60,914 nucleotides of DNA. Origin: Syntrophobacteraceae bacterium. Its GTDB lineage: Bacteria; Desulfobacterota; Syntrophobacteria; Syntrophobacterales; Syntrophobacteraceae. The stretch covers positions 1-60,914 of the forward strand of contig JARLHO010000137.1 in NCBI GenBank assembly GCA_031292215.1, given 5' to 3'. Below the pieces are notes generated by a model, which was not told the origin of the DNA, made no database searches, and worked only from the letters and a program-made list of their open reading frames with translations. Both the position numbers and the translations under genes were made by a program. Position 1 is the first letter of the stretch. Each line of letters opens with the position of its first letter. Below, in pieces: positions 1-9,776 of this stretch.

Positions 1-13
1 CTCTCTACTCTAC

Positions 14-85
14 TGTTCTTCGTGGTTGGCTACTGACCCGGAGGTCTGAACTGAGAGCAATACCGGGATTCAACCACGAAGAACA
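14..85. repeat. 15-bp perfect inverted repeat in the left-edge intergenic region
   Basis: Positions 14-28 (TGTTCTTCGTGGTTG) and 71-85 are exact reverse complements separated by 42 bases. The right arm continues into a purine-rich stretch, and another partial copy (CTTCGTGGT) lies near 113-121. The rest of 1-309 holds no gene I can support. Bases 225-300 include a degenerate copy of the C-rich repeat seen elsewhere in the window. The element may be a dispersed intergenic repeat or the remains of a terminator. Confidence 0.6.
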
Positions 86-309
86 CAAAGAGCGCGAAGG
101 GAAAAATGGGGCTTCGTGGTGAACGCTTACGTTCTGTCATGGAATACTAAAACTCGTAGGAGAACCAACAGACTGATAAATATACGATTTAAGCGCTACA
201 GATGCTCCGACATTTAAACAAGCCTCTCCCACCCCTTGGCAAAAAGGGGCGTAAAAATCTTAACACGGCAAGATCACAGGTTATTACTCCCCAAAAAACA
301 AGGGGGCTG

Positions 310-2619
310 TTAGTCCCCATCGCCCAAGGCGATTGTCACCACCGCAGGGGCCGCATCGATGTGGAGTTCGGTTCCGCGCCAGAAGACTTGCCGTGGCGCC
401 GACACTATTTTGCCGGGCGCGCCGGAGTAGGGCCACGGCAAGATGAACCCTCCCGGCGGAAGGGCCGCGGAATCTATCCTCAGGCGCAGAAGGTTTTTTT
501 CCCGGCGAAGCGAATAGCTAAGACGCCCCCAGGGGGTGGTAAGGCCGGAAAGGGCTGCGCCTTGGCCGGAAAGCCAGGCGGTCGGGATTCCTGCTCCCAG
601 CACCATGGCCGAATCCGCGGGCCGTCTGTAGGCAAACATATCCAGAACCGAACCGATGAAGTCCGAGGCTATCCACGCGTGGGGCATGTCGCCGATAAAG
701 CCCGGTTTTTTGCTGTCGCGGCGCACCGCCTCGGCCCAGCCGTTCCAGGCCGCGGGGCGGCGGCCTTTTCGGAAAAAATCGAGAAGCGGTTGTACGCGGT
801 TTCGCCAACCCAGGCGAATAAATGCGCCCACCATGCGCAGTTCGTATGGCGTATAGGCTTTCCGAGGGGCCGAAAAATTATGCCAGTAGCGCTCGAAGGT
901 GCCTTCGAGTATCCGTTTGGGCAGGTATGCGCTTTCGCCGGTAGGAGAGAGCGCGATCGTTGAGGAGGTGGGATCGAAGTCGCCAAGTTCGGCACATCCC
1001 GGCACATAGTCGATTTTGTGGAGAGCTGCCGACCGGCGAATCGAAGCGAGGAGGTCGTTTCGAAATTGGTCGCGGGAGGCGGCTATGCGCCTGTCCTGGT
1101 CGGGTTTACCCAGTTTTCGGGCAAGATATCCCGCATCGTCATAGCCCTTAAGCGACCAGAAGTCGTCCCAGTACGAATGCATCGGCTTTTTGCAGTAGCC
1201 TTCGTGGCTGATCGAGGCGGGCATGAGGCCAAAGTCGGAGGGTTCGGCAGGCTTTTTTTCCTTTGCGCGAAGCCGGTCCATATAGTCGATGGCAAGTAAT
1301 ACGTGCGGCCACAGCGCTTCGAGTCGGGCTTTGTCATGGGTAAAGCGGTAGAGTTCTGCGACAGTGAAGACGAACTCCCCCTGGCTGTCGTTTTCGGGAG
1401 TTGGGTCAGCGCCGCGAGCGTCCACGCAGCAGGGCGCCTTGCCGCTTTGAAACTGGAAAGGCGCATACCAGTCGATGAAGTCGCGCACTATGGCCTGTTT
1501 ATCCATCCGCAACAGGGCCTCCGACATCATCGCCCCGTCCCGGATCCAGGTGCGGGCATAGGAGCGCGTGCCGGGCTGAAGAGCTGGACCGTTTCGAGAC
1601 ATCAGTATAGAGGCAAGCGAGGTGCGAAGGGTGTCCACAATCCAGCGGGCGGACGGCGGCACTCGAATCCCCACGGTATTTAGGACGGCGCGCCATTTCG
1701 AAGCGACGCTGCGCCTCTTTCGGGCCGTCCAGTTTTCGGGGTCCCGCGTTGCGGCCTCGGGGAGCTCGGTAGCTCCGGACAAGGGAAAGAGCAGATGGAT
1801 CGTTTGGCTTTGGCGCGGCCCAAGAGATAAGCCAAACCGCATGGCGCCGGAAGCGCGGCCGGAGGGGTCGCTCGCCGGCCGGGCGGAGGCGTGCCCCGGA
1901 GCCCGCGCTGAAATGATGTCCCCGGAAGTAAAGGCTGAGGCGATGAATTCGTCGGGCTTTTCGAGCGCAAAAAAGCCAACTTTATCGTTTACCCTTACCG
2001 CGCCGCCCCTCCACTCGATCCTGTAGATGGGGCTAAAACCCCCTTTCGTATTTAGAAATTGAGTGGGCGGGTCTACCTGGAAGGGGCGAACCGCCAGCAC
2101 CAGGGTGGCCCTGCCGGCATGGTCGCCCCGGTTTGTAAGCGTATAGTCCACGTGCAGGCGCGAGTCGGCAGTATCTCCCGAGGCAAATGCGTGAATGCTC
2201 AGCCTCCAGCCCGGCGCTTTCCAGGTAACCTTGGGTATCGGCAGGTATCCGTCTTCGAGCTCCTGCGTGGAAACCACGTCTGCCCATGTCAAAAGGCGCC
2301 CGTCTGCTGCCAGGAACGGCTCGAGCGAAAATCCGCCCCGGGCCGGCTCGACCGAGCCGTCGGAAGAGACTAGCGCCGAATGGGCCCCGCCTCCATCGAC
2401 GCCGACAAGTGTCCAGTACGCCTGCTCGCCGGAAAAACCCCGGGGATAGAGGCCGCGCCGCGAACTTTTGGCCAGCCGCTCAAAGGTGCGGTCGGGATTT
2501 TGCCGGAAAGACTTCCCGCAAAGTCCCGGGGCCGGCCATTGCAAAATGAGCGCGACCATCGCCGGAAGAGCGGCCGGCGCAGTAATTTTGCGCTTCCCGC
2601 CTTTTACATTTACATGCAT
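310..2619 (-). CDS. Six-hairpin (alpha/alpha)6 glycosidase-like protein
   Basis: A 769-residue protein. It starts with a basic stretch and a hydrophobic segment (about residues 10-35), which suggests export or a membrane anchor. An N-terminal beta-rich half is followed by a helical half carrying the TWIRDGAMMSEALLRM stretch (about residues 360-375), which resembles the amylo-alpha-1,6-glucosidase / six-hairpin glycosidase superfamily. Aromatic and acidic patches such as SYWDDFWSLKGYDD later in the barrel are typical of a sugar cleft. It lies 39 bases after the last sugar-permease gene on the same strand, so it is probably the last gene of the importer operon and trims the imported or periplasmic oligosaccharide. 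Substrate and catalytic residues cannot be fixed from sequence alone; it could also be a phosphorylase-like or non-catalytic relative. Confidence 0.7.
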   Translation of the reverse strand: MHVNVKGGKRKITAPAALPAMVALILQWPAPGLCGKSFRQNPDRTFERLAKSSRRGLYPRGFSGEQAYWTLVGVDGGGAHSALVSSDGSVEPARGGFSLEPFLAADGRLLTWADVVSTQELEDGYLPIPKVTWKAPGWRLSIHAFASGDTADSRLHVDYTLTNRGDHAGRATLVLAVRPFQVDPPTQFLNTKGGFSPIYRIEWRGGAVRVNDKVGFFALEKPDEFIASAFTSGDIISARAPGHASARPASDPSGRASGAMRFGLSLGPRQSQTIHLLFPLSGATELPEAATRDPENWTARKRRSVASKWRAVLNTVGIRVPPSARWIVDTLRTSLASILMSRNGPALQPGTRSYARTWIRDGAMMSEALLRMDKQAIVRDFIDWYAPFQFQSGKAPCCVDARGADPTPENDSQGEFVFTVAELYRFTHDKARLEALWPHVLLAIDYMDRLRAKEKKPAEPSDFGLMPASISHEGYCKKPMHSYWDDFWSLKGYDDAGYLARKLGKPDQDRRIAASRDQFRNDLLASIRRSAALHKIDYVPGCAELGDFDPTSSTIALSPTGESAYLPKRILEGTFERYWHNFSAPRKAYTPYELRMVGAFIRLGWRNRVQPLLDFFRKGRRPAAWNGWAEAVRRDSKKPGFIGDMPHAWIASDFIGSVLDMFAYRRPADSAMVLGAGIPTAWLSGQGAALSGLTTPWGRLSYSLRREKNLLRLRIDSAALPPGGFILPWPYSGAPGKIVSAPRQVFWRGTELHIDAAPAVVTIALGDGD

Positions 2620-2658
2620 CGATTACCTCGGAATATCGGCAAATTTTGAGCTATTATA

Positions 2659-3480
2659 TCAGCCCTTTACGCTTCCGGCGAGAAGCCCCTGGATATAATA
2701 GCGCTGGAGGGCCAGGAAGAGCAGAAGCACCGGGAGAACAGTGACCACCGAGCCGGCCATCATCATCGGGCTGTCTTGGGTGTGTTCGCGAGACAAGGCG
2801 GCCAGGGCCACCGGCAGGGTGTAGTGGTCCTGCCCGGTCAGCACGATCAGCGGCCACATGAAATCGTTCCAGGAGGCGAGAAAGGTGAATACCGCAAGCG
2901 TTACGATTATAGGCTTTAGAAGCGGCAAAACGATCCGGGCGAAGATGCGCATTTCCCCTGCCCCGTCGATGCGGGCCGCCTCCAGGAGCTCATCTGGCAA
3001 AGTGCGGGCGTACTGGCGCACGAGAAATATTCCAAACACCCCGGCCAGCATCGGCGCCATCGCCCCGGCGTAGGCGTTCACCAGCCCCATCCATTTGAGC
3101 ATGATGAAAAGGGGAATCATCGTCACCTGCGAAGGAATTACGAGGGCGCCAAGGAGCATATGGAAGATGCGGTCCCGGCCCGCAAAGCGCAGTTTGGCGA
3201 AGGCATAGCCGGCCGTTACATTAAACCACAGCGAGATAAGCGTAACAACGCTCGCAACTAGTACGCTGTGTAGCAGGTAGCGGGCCATCCCCGCATAGAC
3301 AAACAGCCGCCGGTAGTTTTCCAGGGTGGGACGAAGAGCCAAAAAAGGCGGCGGAAAGCCTGCGGCCGCCTCCTTGGGCATGAAGGATACCGAGAGCATC
3401 CACAAAAGAGGCAGCAAAGAAACAGCCGTTACGCAAACCAGAAGGCCGTTAATCAAAACCTTGGCCGGGCGAAAACTCAC
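2659..3480 (-). CDS. Sugar ABC transporter permease, MalG type (CUT1)
   Basis: Inner-membrane permease subunit of a CUT1-family carbohydrate importer. I start it at the GTG at 3480, whose GTGA overlaps the TGA stop of the upstream permease; this gives 273 residues (usual length about 275) and removes an upstream extension that merely reads through the neighbour gene. About six hydrophobic helices are visible. The cytoplasmic EAA loop reads EAARIDGAGEMRIFARIVLPLLKP-like near residue 190 and is where the ATPase would dock. No ATPase gene lies in this operon, so a shared MsmK/MalK-type ATPase encoded elsewhere is expected, as is common for CUT1 systems. Confidence 0.9.
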   Translation of the reverse strand: MSFRPAKVLINGLLVCVTAVSLLPLLWMLSVSFMPKEAAAGFPPPFLALRPTLENYRRLFVYAGMARYLLHSVLVASVVTLISLWFNVTAGYAFAKLRFAGRDRIFHMLLGALVIPSQVTMIPLFIMLKWMGLVNAYAGAMAPMLAGVFGIFLVRQYARTLPDELLEAARIDGAGEMRIFARIVLPLLKPIIVTLAVFTFLASWNDFMWPLIVLTGQDHYTLPVALAALSREHTQDSPMMMAGSVVTVLPVLLLFLALQRYYIQGLLAGSVKG

Positions 3481-4364
3481 CGCTCTCCTCCCCTGCGCAC
3501 GAGCCTCAGGAACACGGCGGTCACCCCGAACATCAAAAGAAACAAAACGAACGCCTCCGCCGAGGCAAGACCTAGCTCCCACCATTTAAAGGCGTCCCGG
3601 TACATGAGGTAGAGAACGCTCACCGTGCTCTGGAGCGGCCCGCCCTCGGTAATGACGTAGGGCTCGGAAAAGAGCTGAAAATAGCCCGACATGGTCAGAA
3701 TGACCACTAAAAGCAAGGTCGGCTTGAGTAGGGGAAGGGTTATATGGCGAAATTGGCTAAAAGCGGATGCTCCGTCCATACGGGCCGCCTCGTATAACTC
3801 CTCGGGGATCGTCTGCAGCCCGGCCAGGAAAATGACCATGTTGTAGCCAAAATTTTTCCAGACGGCGAACAGGATGATCGTTGGCATCGCCCAGCGCGGA
3901 TCTCCCAGCCAATTGACGGGATGGATTCCCGGGAGCGAAAAGAGGTAATTTATAAGCCCGTGGCGCGTATTGAACAGATAGCGCCAGATAAGGGCTACCG
4001 CTACCAGGGTAGTTACCACGGGCGCAAAGAGCGCGGTGCGAAAAAAGGATTTACACCATGCAAGCTTTGAGTTTAGAAGCAACGCCGTCCCCAGTGAGGC
4101 CGTAATCGAAAGGGGGACACCGGCCGCTACAAAATAGAGTGTGTGGCCGAGCGCCGCCCAAAACAGCGGCCGATGCAGCAAGATCAGATAATTGTGTAGA
4201 CCGGTGAAACGAAGATTATGGATATCTGCGAGCGCGTACAGGTCGAAGTCGGTAAGGCTTAAGGCAAATCCGGCCAACACCGGAAGCAGGAAAAACAGGA
4301 AAAGAACTATGAGCGCCGGCAAAACAAAGAGCCATGCGGCATACCCCTTGCTCAATTTTCGCAT
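3477..4364 (-). CDS. Sugar ABC transporter permease, MalF type (CUT1)
   Basis: A 295-residue inner-membrane permease that pairs with the MalG-type subunit encoded next. The N-terminus carries a short basic stretch and then a long hydrophobic helix (residues 10-32), with about five more helices. The EAA loop (EAARMDGASAFSQFRHITLP, about residues 195-215) is well conserved. Its stop overlaps the GTG of the following permease by four bases, showing translational coupling. It lies 104 bases downstream of the binding-protein gene, the usual order SBP-MalF-MalG. Confidence 0.92.
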   Translation of the reverse strand: MRKLSKGYAAWLFVLPALIVLFLFFLLPVLAGFALSLTDFDLYALADIHNLRFTGLHNYLILLHRPLFWAALGHTLYFVAAGVPLSITASLGTALLLNSKLAWCKSFFRTALFAPVVTTLVAVALIWRYLFNTRHGLINYLFSLPGIHPVNWLGDPRWAMPTIILFAVWKNFGYNMVIFLAGLQTIPEELYEAARMDGASAFSQFRHITLPLLKPTLLLVVILTMSGYFQLFSEPYVITEGGPLQSTVSVLYLMYRDAFKWWELGLASAEAFVLFLLMFGVTAVFLRLVRRGGER

Positions 4365-4468
4365 CTCCCTGGTGTTTGGACTCTACACCCGCAGCCTCGC
4401 TCCCCGTAAAAATCTAAGCGCCTTTTCCATATTTGCAAATAATTTAGGGCTTGTCCGTAAATAAACCC

Positions 4469-5764
4469 TTAATTTCTTTTTTCCCGTGAAAGGACCCAGC
4501 GGCGCTTGGAAAGGATCGCATCCGCGCGGCGGTCAAGCTCCCTTGCGGCCCGATCGACCGTGAGATCCCCATGGGCAAGACGCTCGCCCACCACCGAGAT
4601 CTCCCCGGCGATGTGCTGCCACTCGGGGACCTTCGGAACAGGCTTGGCCCTTTCCAGTTGCTCGCCAAACGCCAACGCATACGGGTCGTTTGCAAGGATC
4701 GAGTTTTTCCAGGAGGTTCTTCGGGGCGGCAGGTCGCCGGTCAGTCGGTAAAACTTGCGCTGAACTGTGGGGTTGGACAAAAATTCGATCAGCTGCCAGG
4801 CCGCCCGCAAGTGGTGCGAGGCGCGAAAAATCACAAGGCTCGATCCTCCCGCAATGGATGCCCCGGGGCCATCGGGTCCGGGCATGGGCGCTGTCGCCCA
4901 GGCGTTTTGGAGCTCTTCGGGCATCCCGTGCTCAAGCTCTGCGATGTACCAGGGACCGGATATAAAAAATGTGAAATAGCCGCGGGCAAAGTCGGTAACC
5001 GTTGCGATTTCGGTTGTAGAGACCAGGGGGGCCCAATGGTTGCCAAAAATTTCCCCATAGAAACCTAGCGCTTTCTTAAAGCCGGGACTTTCGAAGCCGC
5101 CGTACCTGCCGCCGTCTCGAAGCAGGGGCGCGGGCTGCTGCAGGCCCAGTGTCACAAGGGGCTCGAATTCGTTTAGGGGCAAGAGGAGCGCGTAATTTCC
5201 GGGGCCTTGCGTCGCCTTTACGGCGCGAAGTTGCCTCGCCCACTCGGCCCAGGTTCGCGGCGGATGATCAAAGCCCGCTCTTTTAAGCAGATCCCGGCGA
5301 TAGAAAAGGAGCCGCGTGTCCACGTACCAGGGCACGCCGTAGAGCGCGCCGCCGATGATATTTGTGTCCCATATCCCCGGAAAATAGTCGCCGGGCTCTA
5401 CCGAGGCCGAAGACCTCACCCTGGCCGAAAGCGGCGTTAGAGCCCCCACCTCGGCCAACTCGGGAATCCACGTGTTGCCCAGTTGGCAAAGGTCCGGCGA
5501 AGAGCCGCCGACAAAAGCGGTAAGAAGCTTCTGGTGGGCCCCTGCCCACGGAAGCGTTTGCAACCTCACCCTGATTTCCGGGTGTTCGCGCTCGAAGGCC
5601 GGAATCAAACGGCCCACGGCATCGCCTTCGCGGCCCATCGCCCAGAACGTGAGCGTTTCCCGGGTGTCCGCGGTTCCGGCGCAGCCTGAAAGCAGGAGCG
5701 CGGCTACGAGCAGGAGCAGCCACACCGGGGCTGCTCCGGGTAATCGTTTCTGAAATGTAATCAT
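4469..5764 (-). CDS. Sugar ABC transporter substrate-binding lipoprotein
   Basis: A 431-residue extracytoplasmic solute-binding protein of the family-1 (MalE/UgpB-like) type. The N-terminus has a basic start, a leucine-rich hydrophobic core and a lipobox LLSGC with the lipidated Cys at residue 28, so it is a membrane-anchored lipoprotein. The mature part begins with LTFWAMGREGDAVGRLIPAF, the usual first strand and helix of the fold, and carries ISGPWYIAELE, typical of the hinge region. It is the first gene of the minus-strand importer operon and divergent from the glycoamylase-type gene, which suggests a shared glucan-type substrate. Confidence 0.92.
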   Translation of the reverse strand: MITFQKRLPGAAPVWLLLLVAALLLSGCAGTADTRETLTFWAMGREGDAVGRLIPAFEREHPEIRVRLQTLPWAGAHQKLLTAFVGGSSPDLCQLGNTWIPELAEVGALTPLSARVRSSASVEPGDYFPGIWDTNIIGGALYGVPWYVDTRLLFYRRDLLKRAGFDHPPRTWAEWARQLRAVKATQGPGNYALLLPLNEFEPLVTLGLQQPAPLLRDGGRYGGFESPGFKKALGFYGEIFGNHWAPLVSTTEIATVTDFARGYFTFFISGPWYIAELEHGMPEELQNAWATAPMPGPDGPGASIAGGSSLVIFRASHHLRAAWQLIEFLSNPTVQRKFYRLTGDLPPRRTSWKNSILANDPYALAFGEQLERAKPVPKVPEWQHIAGEISVVGERLAHGDLTVDRAARELDRRADAILSKRRWVLSREKRN

Positions 5765-5837
5765 AAGGTCACTTGAGTATTTTTTAGAGCTTTCTTCTAC
5801 TTTATTTTAGAATCGTTACCTGATACACTGCATATCC
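5765..5837. promoter_or_regulatory. Divergent promoter region between sugar importer and glycoamylase-type gene
   Basis: A 73-base AT-rich gap separates the start codons of two divergent genes, so both promoters must lie here or overlap the coding ends. On the plus strand TTGAGT (about 5774) followed 17 bases later by TCTACT is a weak sigma-70-like pair. No clear operator palindrome is visible. Assignment is by position rather than by strong motif. Confidence 0.4.
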
Positions 5838-7295
5838 ATGAAACAACTATACATTATTGCGATTCTACTGTCGATAGCACTGGCCGCCGCCCCCAAGGGC
5901 GCCCGGGCAGCCATCGAAACCGATGCCCCGAAAGAAAAGATCTCTCACGGGCAGAAGGAATTTCTCGATCGGGTGGAACGGGACACCTTTCGGTTTTTTT
6001 GGGACACCGCCAATCCCCGAAACGGGCTGGTCCCCGACAGTTTCCCCGGCGCGAAAATGTGCAGCGTCGCAGGAGTCGGCTTCGCTTTGACCTCGTATGC
6101 GGTGGGGGCGAAAAGACATTTTATAACACGCGCCCGGGCTGCGGAGCGGACCCTGAAGACCCTCGACTTTCTCTTCAATGCTCCGCAAAGCGCCAATCCC
6201 GGGGGGGCTGCGGGCTACAAGGGGTTTTTCTATCATTTCCTGCGCATGGACAATGGGTTTCGCTATGAAGAATCGGAACTTTCAACCATCGACACCGCGC
6301 TCCTTATGGCCGGTGTGCTTTCCTCCGAGGCCTATTTCGATAAAGACAACCCTGTGGAGGCCAAGATTCGAAACCGTGCCCGTGCCCTCTACCGGCGGGT
6401 TGACTGGCCGTGGGCCTCTTCGAGATCTTCCCGTCCGCTTTTGAGCATGGGCTGGACCCCGGAAAAGGGGTTTATCCGGTACGACTGGGCCGGATACAAC
6501 GAAGGCATGATCCTCTATATCCTCGCCATAGGCTCGCCGACCCATCCCATTGAGGCCAGGGCCTGGGACAAATGGACCATGACCTATAAGTGGAGCGATT
6601 TTTGCGGGTATTCCTACGTGAATTTCGGACCGGTTTTTGGTTACCAGTATTCCCATATCTGGGTCGATTTTCGAGGTATCCGGGATAAATACATGGCGGC
6701 AAAAGGGATCGACTATTTTATCAACTCCAGACTTGCGGTCTACGCCAACCAAGCCTACTGCGTCCGCAATCCCGGCAAGTGGCGCGGTTACGGGGATATG
6801 GTGTGGGGGCTTTCGGCATCCGATGGACCGGGCAAGACCGATGTCGACAGTGTCCTTGTCCCGACCCGGTTTCATGGGTACTGGGCCCGTGGCTCCTCTT
6901 CGGGTTACACAAGAGACGACGGAACGATTTCCCCTTCGGCAGCAGGTGGCTCGGTGGCCTTTGCCCCCGAGATCGCTATTCCCACCCTCCAATATTTTTT
7001 CCAACGCTTCGGGAGTCGACTCTACGGAAGATTCGGGTTTAAAGACGCTTTCAATCTTAGCTTCGGGTCCGACTCATCCAAGTCCCCGGGCTGGTTTGAC
7101 AGCCATTACCTGGCTATCGATCAGGGGCCGATACTGCTGATGATCGAAAACTATCGTTCCGGATTCCTCTGGGGCCTCATGAAGAAAAACCCCTCGATTA
7201 GAAACGGGCTGGAGCGGGCCGGATTTTCCGGAGGGTGGCTAAAACCACCATATAAGCCGATTATCGCCGCGCGCGTTACAAAAGCCGGCGATTGA
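5838..7295 (+). CDS. Secreted glycoamylase-domain protein (PF10091 / GH144-like)
   Basis: A 485-residue protein with a cleavable signal peptide (residues 1-24, ending AKGARA-like). The mature part matches the glycoamylase family: QKEFLDRVERDTFRFFWDTAN at the start, GLVPDS, the SVAGVGFALTSYAVG block, RYEESELSTIDTALLMAGVL, and YNEGMILYILAIGSP followed by QYSHIWVDFRG. Characterised members of this (alpha/alpha)6 family include GH144 endo-beta-1,2-glucanases, so a periplasmic or outer-surface beta-glucanase is the likely role. It is divergent from a CUT1 importer and its six-hairpin protein. The stop is followed by a 470-base stretch without a recognisable gene. Confidence 0.85.
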   Translation: MKQLYIIAILLSIALAAAPKGARAAIETDAPKEKISHGQKEFLDRVERDTFRFFWDTANPRNGLVPDSFPGAKMCSVAGVGFALTSYAVGAKRHFITRARAAERTLKTLDFLFNAPQSANPGGAAGYKGFFYHFLRMDNGFRYEESELSTIDTALLMAGVLSSEAYFDKDNPVEAKIRNRARALYRRVDWPWASSRSSRPLLSMGWTPEKGFIRYDWAGYNEGMILYILAIGSPTHPIEARAWDKWTMTYKWSDFCGYSYVNFGPVFGYQYSHIWVDFRGIRDKYMAAKGIDYFINSRLAVYANQAYCVRNPGKWRGYGDMVWGLSASDGPGKTDVDSVLVPTRFHGYWARGSSSGYTRDDGTISPSAAGGSVAFAPEIAIPTLQYFFQRFGSRLYGRFGFKDAFNLSFGSDSSKSPGWFDSHYLAIDQGPILLMIENYRSGFLWGLMKKNPSIRNGLERAGFSGGWLKPPYKPIIAARVTKAGD

Positions 7296-7769
7296 AAGCC
7301 TCTTTTAGAAGGACATGAGAACGCACCCGCAAAGGGTTACGTTCAAGCCGGGCCGCCACGTCCGCCGACGCGGTTGGCACGAGAACGGGTTTCACTGCGT
7401 TTCATCCATCCTGCTTTCCAGAATGTTCGGAAGACGCGACAAAGATTCAGACATATCTGGACCGCTCCCGGGCAGGATCTTTATCCACGTTCTCCTCTAC
7501 AGCTTACGCCTTGCCGCCGTCTCCTGTATGCGGTCCCCGATTCGGCAGGCGAGCGCCTGTATGGTTAAAGCTTACAATTACCCACACATACGCCCACTCA
7601 CCACTTAGCGGAGACTCCCAAGAAGGGGCTTGGCCTGATCGCCCCCCTTTTTTGCAAAGGGGGGTTGGGGGGATTTCAAGTCTGTTCGTACAACACGGAG
7701 TAAGCTCCGTCTCTGTTCTTAAGGATATCGTGGTCGAAAAACCTGAGTACTGAATAAACCAAATCCATA
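7296..7769. other. Intergenic stretch with a C-rich dispersed repeat and no supported gene
   Basis: This 474-base gap has only short overlapping open frames (for example 7315-7608 and 7374-7568) without family resemblance or a good ribosome site. Its right part holds one copy of a dispersed element, described separately. I see no RNA gene here. Confidence 0.5.
7620..7712 (+). repeat. Dispersed C6T6...AAAG6 intergenic repeat, copy A
   Basis: The core at 7642-7676 is CCCCCCTTTTTTGCAAAGGG then GGGTTGGGGGGATTT. It can fold into a C/G hairpin with a TTGCAA-type loop. The flanks AAGGGGCTTGG on the left and TCTGTTCGTACA on the right are also shared with the inverted copy near 37.9-38.0 kb, so the repeated unit is about 90 bases and not only the hairpin. 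Confidence 0.85.
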
Positions 7770-9523
7770 TCAGGTAAGGTCTCTTACCTTATCTGCTGTT
7801 ACCGTCATGACTATTTTCCCTCTATAGGGCGTTCCTTTGAGGAGAGCTTCCGCAAAATGTTTTGCCTGAGAGTACTCGATCTTGGGCGGAAGGGGGGGTT
7901 CGTTGGGATCGACCACGGTCTCAATTATCACTGGCCCCGGCGTCTTTAGCGCTTCATCCAGGATCGCGCCGCACTCGCCCGGCTCGGTTATCGTAAACCC
8001 GTGTCCTCCGCAGTTTCGGGCAAAACCCGCAAAGTCTATGGGCTCAAGGGCGCACCCGAATTCGGGGTTTCCAAGCAAAACGATCTGCTCCCATTTGATC
8101 TGGGCCGGCAAATTGTTTTTGAGCACAATGACTTTGACCGGCAGTTTGTACTTTACGCACGTGGAAAAATCGGCCATCGGCATGGAAAAGGCGCCATCGC
8201 CCGCCAGTGCGATCGACTGACGGTCGGGATAGGCCACCTGGGCCGCTATCGCGTAGGGCAGTCCACAGGCCATGGAGGCCAGGGTCCCCGAGACGGAATG
8301 CTTCTGGCCCCGCTTTACCGGTATCTGCCGAGCCCACCAGGTAGCTGCGGTCCCCGAATCGCAGGAAACGATAGCCGTATCCGAGAGCCTCTTGCCCAGT
8401 TCCCAGGCTACCACCTGGGGTTTCATCGGCATGGAGGAATCGGTCCCGCGCTTTTCCATCATGTCCCACCAGTCCTTCATCCCCTTCTGCGCCTCGGTCA
8501 GGAAAGAATGGTTCCTGTTTTTTTTCAACAGGGGCAGCAAGACCTGGAGCGTGCGCAAGCTGTCGCCCACAAGGCCGACATCGGCCGGAGACCGGATTCC
8601 TATGCGCTCGGAGTCTATGTCTATCTGGACTACCCGCACCTGTCCGGGTTTGGGGTAAAATTCGATATAGGGCATGCAGGATCCGACGATCAACAGGGTA
8701 TCGCACTCCTCCAAGGCCTTCTGCGAGGGTTTGGTGCCGACCAGCCCACATTGCCCGGTGGTGTACGGACAGTCGTCCGGAACCGCCGCTTTGCCCAGCA
8801 GGGCTTTTATTATCGGCGCTCCCAGCATCTCGGCGGTCTTAACCAGCTCGTCGGTGGCATTGAGTGCGCCCTGGCCCGCCAGAATGGCCACTTTTTTGCC
8901 TTCATTCAAGATCTTGGCTGCCCTCTCCAGGCTTTGCTCATCGGGCAGGCGGGCGCAGCGGGCAAAAAGACGGAATTCATGGTCAGGGACGTTCCTTTTG
9001 ACCTGTGGGATTCCTCCATGGGTTCGGATTGCATATCGATGGGCATGGTCACGTGCGAGACCCCCCTGTGGGCAACCGCGGCGCGGCAGGCGAGATTGGC
9101 GACGTTTCGGATGTGGGCCGGCCCCATCACGCGCGAGTTGTAGACGGTGACATCCTCGAAGAGCCTGTCCAGTTCGACGTCCTGCTGGGTGTGGGTGTTT
9201 AGAAGATCGTGGAATTGCAGGCCGGTGATGGCCAAAACGGGCTGTTTGTCAAGTTTTGCGTCATAGAGTCCATTTAGCAGATGGATGCCCCCCGGTCCCG
9301 AGGTCGCCAGGCAAACGCCGAGCTTGCCCGTATATTTGGCATAGGCGCAGGCCATGAAGGCGGCTGATTCCTCGTGGCGCACATGAATAAAGCGAATCTT
9401 GTCCTGTCGTTTTCGAAGAGCTTCCATGAACCCGTCGATGCCGTCTCCGGGGAGACCAAAAATCACCTCCACTCCCCAGTCCACCAGGGTATCCATGAAT
9501 TCGTCCGAGGCTGTCATTTTCAT
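7770..9523 (-). pseudogene. Thiamine-pyrophosphate enzyme (pyruvate oxidase / acetolactate synthase-like), frameshifted
   Basis: Two overlapping frames together make one TPP-dependent enzyme of the POX/ALS family, about 580 residues. The front part (from 9523) has the PYR-domain start VEVIFGLPGDGIDGFMEAL, the catalytic Glu region RHEESAAFMACAYAK and ATSGPGGIHLLNGLYDAKLD. The back part (to 7770) has the central domain and the TPP-binding stretch GDGAFSMPMADF...LKNN. The frames join at a T run at 8996-8999 (AAAA on the coding strand): adding one base there restores KRNVPDHEFRLFARCARLPD, running straight into ILNEGKKVAILAGQGAL. The defect is therefore one missing base in a homopolymer, either a recent inactivation or a sequencing error. 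The stand-alone gene resembles quinone-dependent pyruvate dehydrogenase (PoxB) more than biosynthetic ALS, because no regulatory subunit gene is adjacent. Confidence 0.85.
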
Positions 9524-9776
9524 TGTTTTTTCCTCGTTACAGGTTTTTTGAAGAAATCATGGCAGAAATATTGTGCTCGCGACGGGGGGGGGCACATGGG
9601 TTGAACCAGATATTTCACAGGGTAAACCGTAGTATTTTTTACGCCATGCCCGGCCCGAATTCGCGACGTGACGAGGAGGGCGCCGAGGCGGACCTTGCAG
9701 CCCGCGACTTGTTAGGCGGTAAAGCTCTGATTAGATTTCCTGTAGCGGAAAAGTTTTCATGCAAAGGAGATAGATC

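Noticed and set aside
202-963. A 253-residue plus-strand frame opposite the six-hairpin protein gene
   Set aside because: High-GC shadow frame, basic and proline-rich with no domain; the minus-strand gene is supported by family features and operon position.
7315-7608. A 97-residue frame after the glycoamylase-type gene
   Set aside because: No convincing ribosome site or family pattern; overlapping frames of the same quality exist, so the stretch is treated as non-coding.
8001-9143. A 380-residue plus-strand frame opposite the TPP-enzyme gene
   Set aside because: The other strand gives a clear TPP enzyme; this frame is its shadow, with no family resemblance.
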